64,000 nucleotides of DNA. Origin: Taeniopygia guttata. Its lineage: Eukaryota; Chordata; Aves; Passeriformes; Estrildidae. The stretch is taken from the NCBI RefSeq assembly GCF_048771995.1, contig NC_133043.1, positions 10,992,501-11,056,500 on the forward strand, in the 5' to 3' direction. Within the stretch, counting starts at the first letter, position 1. Every line of letters starts with the position of its first letter. The notes under the pieces are model-generated. The model did not search any database. It was not told the origin of the DNA and saw only the letters and a program-made list of their open reading frames with translations. Position numbers and translations under genes: made by a program. Positions 57,801 to 64,000 of the stretch are shown here, one piece after another.

Positions 57801-60800
57801 ATAGCAGGTGGTTATTGGGCTGTCTTTTTAATTGGACCAGAATTGGCCATGTTTCACCAAGAGAACATTTGCTGGAGTTGGTGGGAAAGAAACTACAACT
57901 TCTCCAGTGGGATGGCTGGGCCAACCTTCACACGAGCTGGACCCTGTTCTGCTGCCCAGTTTGTATTGCCTGGGATTCAAAGGCTGATACTTGGTACTTT
58001 TTAAAGAAAAAAGCCAAAACAATACCCCAGCAAAGTGAGCTGACATCCCTGGGTCTGAAGTTCAGCAGACAAACTCATCAGCATGACTGTGCCTTTCTCT
58101 GAGCTTTTCAAACTCATCAAGTTTGAAAAATTTGTTACGTTATTGGAGCAGGATTTGTCTTCTTAACCTGGAAGCCCAACAGACAGAAAGTCCTCTTGTT
58201 ACTGAGCTTGATGCTGCTTTATATGCAGCTTTCAAACAAACAAACAAAACCCAGTTGTGGTGTCCCAAGTAAATAATGTTGTTGGTTCTAATGATTTAAA
58301 TCCCACATTATAATAGTAAAGACTCCTCTTGGCTATTTGTTCTGCTGTCATGAGCCCGTGACCTGGCTCAGTGTGACAAACACTGAAGGGGTCCCTGATG
58401 ATTAGTGTACCTGCAAAATGTTCCTTATATTTTTAAGCTGATATTCCTGTAAACTTTGCTTTTTCTTTCTGTCTGTAAACTCAGACTGGTTCTTTAAGCT
58501 CAATAACAACACTCTCATAGACAAAAATTGCAGAGAAATTCAGAGTTGTGGCAATCCAGTTTGTAAATTAGAGTACCAGTAAGCCCATGGAGCTGGGCAT
58601 GATCCATTCAGTCTGCACTTCAAGGAAGGCATCCCCAGACTCCTCAGGCTGCTCATCTGCCTCATGAGAGAAGCTGAGCAGTACAAGGACACTCTGCTGT
58701 GCTTCTGAACCTGTGGAAGAACAATTTGTTCTCTCTTTAAACTTCCTGTGACTTTTGCTCAGTGTTTTTAAAGGAAAAATTAAAGACCTACTTGTTTCTA
58801 CAGCCTACCCTTTACAAATATAATCCCAGTTCATCCACTTGTGATGATTCATTCACTTCTCCAACAACAGACTGACATCCTGAGTAGTGTCAGCATATAC
58901 AAGAGGCATTTTCAATCATTACATAATAAAGTGCAACAGGGAAGGACTGATGATCCAGTAGGACCCAGTGACATTTCCAGTGTGCAGTTGCACAGGACAG
59001 GTTGGTACCACACTCAGGCCACAGCCCCATTACAGTATATTCTGATAGTTATATCTGGTGTCATGGATCTTATACTCTGTGAAGGTGAGAAACAAATCTG
59101 TGGATCCCAGAATGTGGACCTCCAAGTAGTTACAGCTTGCACTTAATTGGGGGAAAGGAAGCCAAAGGAAATCATGTGCATTGGAATCAAATACCATTTT
59201 TAGGAGTGCGTATTTCAACAGTGATTAAAATAGCCAGGGACTAAGGCACACTCATGATTAATGGTCTCTGTGAGCTGAGGGCATGTTTCACAGCTTCAGG
59301 CCCTCCTGAGAGACACCCATGGGGAGCAGGAACTGCTTGGTTAGGCTTTATCTTCCTTCATTGTATGGATCAGCTTTATCATGTGGCTTGAATTACTCTC
59401 TCCTGTTTCTGGAGCCTGTGCTGTGTGTGAGCAGCTCCAGCCCAGCCTGCAGCAGAGGCACATCTCTGCATCCCATTCCCATGGGGCCAGCAGCTGGTAG
59501 GCACTTCCTGAGCTCTGCCTGGCACGCTGAGCTGGTGTTACACTTGGAACAAGACCAACCAAATGATTATTTAAAAGTTATTCATTTTTTCTGACTCTAT
59601 TCTCATTCAAAATTTGTGACTTTATTACTTCCTGAACCCCTGCACATCCCTCTGGCCAGTTGTAGCTAAACCACTGAGCAGTGATTTCCCCATCAGGTCT
59701 AAGCAATTTCATGATGGACAAACCTGTGAGACACATGAAGGTGAGCTTGGAGGCCAACACTGAATCCTGTCTCTGTTACAGGGCACAGCTGGGTACCTCA
59801 GGACTGCTAAGCCCCGCTCAGTGAGGCTCCCTGGCCAGTCTCAGTGCAATATGGCAGCAGGGCTGGCACTCTCCAGTTCTCCGATTATTTGATGCCAGAT
59901 GAGAAGTTCCCCAAGGCCCTCAGATCTCCTGGAGCAGCTGCGAATCTCTCTGAGGGTGCTGGGGAGGGCTGAAATCGAAACAGGAGATGAGCTGGGGGCT
60001 GCTCCATGCTCCACCCTTGCTCCCTGTGCGGCAAAAAGCACAGGCTTAACCTCTGCGTGCCTCCCACCCCAGCTGAACCAGAGACAGGGAACTCTCCCTG
60101 TCTCAGTGGGTTTCTGCAGCACTTAATTGATTTGTGCTGCTAAACAGCCCCACAGTAAATGAGTACAAGGTGTTAAAGAAGGATGCATTAGTGGGAAAGA
60201 TCCAGCTGAAACAAAGCTTAGATAGAAACCATGTGTGTGCTGCGAGAGAACTCTCACCCCGTTCCCAGTGCCCGGCCCTGCACAGGGTGATTAATGCTTT
60301 ACAGAAACGCTGGCTTGTTTTCAGGCCTCTGGCTTGTCCTGGAGCATCCCTACAGCCCCACTGTCCAGTGGGCATTGCTGCTTCAGAGCCCAACCAAACA
60401 AGTGGCACCAAGAAATGCAGCTACCCTGTTCCAGCAGCATGCAGACACCACTGCTTTGCCCATTAAGGATGTCTTTTCCTGCACAGAGACAACAATACAA
60501 GGCAGTGCTGTAAGAAAACTTGAAAAAGACACAAGTGAGGAACTTCTGGGAACTCCTCAGGTTTTGTTACCAGCTGCAGAGGAGGGTGAAAACTTTTGGC
60601 TATAAAAATATTATAGTTTATGCTGTTAAACAAATCATTTGTCAACAGGTAGCTGAATTATGTCCAACTCCACTGGCAGAGCCAGAACTGATTTTGTTCT
60701 CAATGCTATTGTATAGTTAACAGCTGGCAGCAAACTGGCAGTGAAGGCTGTTTTGGGCTGATAAATAACCCAACCAGCCTTGCAACAGAAGCGTCTCATG

Positions 60801-62379
60801 GAGCAACTGCAGCTCTGGCTGGAATGTGTGGAGTAAACACTTGTTAACAATCTATGCACAGGCGGAGAACTGCCTGATGAAAAGGTACTAGAAAAATGTT
60901 ATTTAAATACGACACAGATTTCCTAGAGTTATCAAAAGAACAAACCAGGTTTTAGGTCTAAGAATACCAAACCACAACAGCAAACCAGAAACTGTTAGCA
61001 TTTCTCACTGACTGAAACCAAGTCTGGTAATAATGAGTGAAATGTCCCAACCAGTTCTAAGATACGAAAGGCAAGCCAGAAAACCAACAGAGAGAAATAT
61101 TTCTGTATTTGTTTCACAGCCCCCAAATTCTGCTGGAGAATTTTCCACTCTTCCAGATGTTTTCTGAGGGAGGGAAAGAGAGAGAGATGTTCTGATTTCA
61201 AATGCTGTGTTGATTCTAAACCAATGAGACTACTCTGTACCACCTGGGAAAAGGCAAGGTGTATGAGGCTCATACAGTGATGTATCGCTGCCCTGTGTTC
61301 TGTACTTAATACTGCTCTGGTTTTGTCTTTGCTTTACAGGCATTTTATTTTTATCATGGGTAAGACCAGGAATGTGTGTCTGAGAGAGAATGAGCATGGG
61401 GCTGTAAGCTTCATCTCAGTGAAAATAATATTTTGGCTGGAAATCGGCAGGAGATTAAATTAGGGACCTAATGACTGAATAGTAAACATTTCAAATTCTG
61501 AGTTCCTTTAAATAAGCAGCTACAAAAAAAAAGGAAGAGTCTGACAAAATTAGCAGGTCCAAAAGCACTAGAGGAATCCACTAAGGGTCACCTGTTTTTT
61601 GTTGCAAATTTAAAAAGACTTTTTATTATTTTTTTTATTAGTAGCTGTATATGTAAACATGCTATTTCCTCAATGTGTTTTGAGTCCAGATTAGCCAAAG
61701 TTTTAGGTATTGGCAGACTTGCTACAATGGAAGGGAAATGCCAATGGAATAACTTTAAACATGATCCAATCCCTGATGATTCATTGGATGTGTTAAAATT
61801 TCCTTTGAGACCATGTAAGTAATGCAAGGACTGGAGTGCAGAGTGCCTGTGACTCAGCTCTCTGAGGCAGCAGGAGGATGTCAGAATTACTCACTGGGAC
61901 AGGAGGAATCTCATTTATCTATTTATAGGCAAGGCTGAGATGAGTTTGAACCATTAAAGAGCTGAGTTTGCCAGTTCCCATAGGGGAGGAGGAGGGAAGG
62001 ACCTCACTTTAGCTGTTGAAATCAAAGCTTCCTTTTTCCCCCCATTTCCAATGCTGGTGACTGGCCAGTTACGCTTTCTCATGCTCACACAGGCAGCACA
62101 GGGCTCCTCCTCCTTGTTAGAGGCCAGTGCCCACTTTGCCAAAATCCTGTCTGCTGCACGTTTCTAGGAACACAGGGCTCAGCATTACTGAGCCAGTCTC
62201 CCACTATCACAATCAATTACATCATATCATGCTTTTTGGCAGGCTATTCCAACACTTCATTTTAAATTTCCAGCCCTAATATCATTTGTTCTTGTGCCAG
62301 CATCGTAATTTAATTTAAATAATTCTTTTTTTCCTCTGATCTTTACCTATCAGATGTATTTACCAAAAACAATCCTATC
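54872..62379. other. Intergenic, no gene recognised
   Basis: Unique sequence with short simple repeats: T-rich near 55437-55458, TTATTTG units near 55485-55505, A runs near 56991 and 57406, and a 10-bp-arm hairpin near 58107-58131. No open frame resembles a known protein. In mammals COPRS and UTP6 follow further downstream; neither is seen here. Confidence 0.65.
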
Positions 62380-63480
62380 TGCTCTAGTCTTTGTTTTGAG
62401 AAACTAAACAAATGAAGCTCTTCTAGTCTCCTCTTGTTCTAAACCCTCTGATCATCCTTAATGCCCTTCTCTGTACCTGCTAATCTTCCTTGAACATGAG
62501 TGAACCTGTATCTTCTAGGACTGTGTTTGCCTTTCCATATCAGATTGGTGGCTCACAATTATCCCTCAGAGCAAGTAATTCTCTCTTTTTTTTTACCATC
62601 CTGCTTTTGTCCTTCCCAAGTGAGTAATGTGATATTCTAGTGATTAATTTTTAACTGCCTGTCTTTATACTTTGTCTATTCTATCTCAAATTCTGTCATT
62701 AAGTTATTGCTGATTGATGTTCTGATCCTTCTCTGTGTTAGCAAAGCCCGTGTCCTCAGCAAATTTCTTTATGACATTCCTACAGCTGTGCCAGAGTCAT
62801 TAACAAAAAAAGTAAGACTGGCTCAAGACTGACCCTTGAGGAGTTCTACTCTCTGTCCAGCATTTCTCCTTCCCATAGAGCTCCCTGTCCTTGGCTTTAG
62901 CAGTCCTACATTTGCCATCCACACTAATCCCCATCTTCTCAACTTCAGCTACTAATTTCCCATGTGGTGTAATATCAGATTCTTGACTCATGTCTGGATA
63001 GAGTATATCACCTGTATTTCATTTGTCTTGGGGAAAAAAAAATCAGTCATCAAAGAGAAATATGAGGTTACACTGAGCTCCTTTAATATGCCAGTTCTTT
63101 CCAAATCCTGAGGTGGAAATCTGCCAGGGCACCTTGATCTGAGCACATGGAATTCTTTAAGCTTTTCCTTCCGTCTTACATGTGATAATTTTCATTCCCT
63201 TAAGTATGTTCCCACTAGAAATCCCATCTTTGCCCCATTGTCCAATATTATCATCTCTACTGAAAATGTAGGTAAAGTGGTTTTAATTGATTTTGGACCA
63301 TATGTAGACTAGTCTGATCTCAATCCCATTCTCTCTATATAATGACCATGCTTTTCGTCTTTTCCTCTTCTGTATTTATCTAACTGAAACCTACCATCTG
63401 TTTCATTTCCTTTTCAAAATCTGATTCACAACTTTACTTTTGACATTTCTCATTCTACCCTTATATTTTCTGACCTCGGC
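62380..63480 (-). mobile_element. Ancient CR1/L3-like LINE, degraded
   Basis: Read on the + strand this follows the antisense of the old amniote CR1 3' region in order: CCTTAATGCCCTTCTCTG, CATATCAGATTGGTGGCTCA, CTGATCCTTCTCTGTGTTAG, CAGCAAATTTC, CAAGACTGACCCTTGAGGAG, AATTTCCCATGTGG, then ACTCATGTCTGGATAGAGTA. The resemblance is to old reptilian CR1 and mammalian L3 copies rather than to young bird CR1, so the insertion is very old. It is over 1 kb long and heavily diverged, with no usable open frame. Confidence 0.75.
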
Positions 63481-64000
63481 AAATTAAAACGGGAAGATTG
63501 AGGCAAACAGTTCCTCCAGTCTTGCCCCAACACTCCTCTCTGATGCTGCACTCCTGGCAAAGATGACAGAATCGCTCTTAAAGCAGGTCCAGAACTGCTG
63601 GACTGAACATGCCCTTGGCACAGGGACTCAGCCCTGTGCAGGGTGATGGGCTCCAAAGGCAGGTGGTCATTCCCTGCAGTGCTTCCCCTACAGACCTCTG
63701 ATTTCAGTCCCTGGCTGCGCCTGAACTGAACACTCAGACCTTCTACCCATCCCTTGTCTGCTCTCACCAAACTCCTGCGTGTGTTTGAGGCTGGTTTTGG
63801 AGTGTTTCCCTTCAGGGTTTGTCCTCCTGCATGTTCCAGCTAGTTTTGGAATCCAGTTCCCATCACATTCAGCTCCTCAGGTCTTCAGTGCAGTTGATTC
63901 CTCTCCTTTGTTCCCTTAATTTCTCATCGTCCTTTGAGAGGTTAATACCTTGGTGTGTGACTACAGACAGTGCTGGAGATTCGGCCCTAATGAGGTACCT
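63481..64000. other. Intergenic window end, no gene recognised
   Basis: Unique sequence. A 106-codon minus-strand open frame (63450-63770) has no recognisable domain. Confidence 0.6.

Noticed and set aside
58107-58131. Short hairpin with 10-bp AT-rich arms
   Set aside because: AT-rich and within chance expectation. Bacterial-type terminators are not relevant here.
1-64000. Endogenous retrovirus, LTR element, Polinton or other capsid-bearing fossil
   Set aside because: No gag-, pol- or env-like stretch and no paired terminal repeats were recognised in any part of the window. A diverged solo LTR could be missed without a repeat library.
1-64000. CRISPR array or bacterial system
   Set aside because: The spliced vertebrate gene, tRNA and miRNAs show this is animal nuclear DNA. 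The tandem arrays have no unique spacers.

Overview
This window is vertebrate nuclear DNA and most likely avian. Introns are compact, interspersed repeats are few, and the LINEs recognised are all CR1-type. No Alu, L1 or mammalian SINE was seen. A passerine is possible but cannot be fixed from sequence alone. Every functional gene recognised lies on the + strand, and their order matches what I recall of human 17q11.2: RAB11FIP4, tRNA-Thr(CGT), MIR193A, MIR365B.

Region 1 (1-24.7 kb) holds the 3' part of RAB11FIP4. Twelve coding exons (4164-17132) with GT-AG introns join into one open frame of 523 codons plus stop. They encode the acidic/Ser-rich linker, the long coiled coil and the C-terminal Rab11-binding domain. 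The exons for the EF-hand N-terminus lie upstream of the window. A long AT-rich 3' UTR probably follows, with several AATAAA signals between about 21.5 and 24.7 kb. A perfect 20-bp inverted repeat (24007-24049) sits near its end.

Region 2 (24.7-39 kb) is intergenic. An isolated CpG island at about 29.06-29.98 kb contains a complete tRNA-Thr(CGT) gene (29691-29762). Three short CR1 LINE fragments lie downstream of it.

Region 3 (38.6-41.4 kb) begins with three unrelated tandem arrays: exactly 11 x 23 bp, then 7 x 12 bp G-rich, then 8 x 13 bp. They run directly into a strong CpG island that contains the mir-193a hairpin (about 40853-40945). A T44 tract lies 0.4 kb past the hairpin. The island is the probable promoter of the primary miRNA.

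Region 4 (41.4-54.6 kb) has no coding sequence I can support and ends with the mir-365 hairpin (about 54518-54620), 13.7 kb past mir-193a. The two miRNAs are probably processed from one long transcript.

Region 5 (54.6-64 kb) has no recognised gene. An old, decayed CR1/L3-like LINE on the minus strand fills about 62.38-63.48 kb.

Most longer open frames elsewhere are chance frames in GC-rich islands or opposite exons. I recognised no endogenous retrovirus, LTR element, Polinton or CRISPR array.
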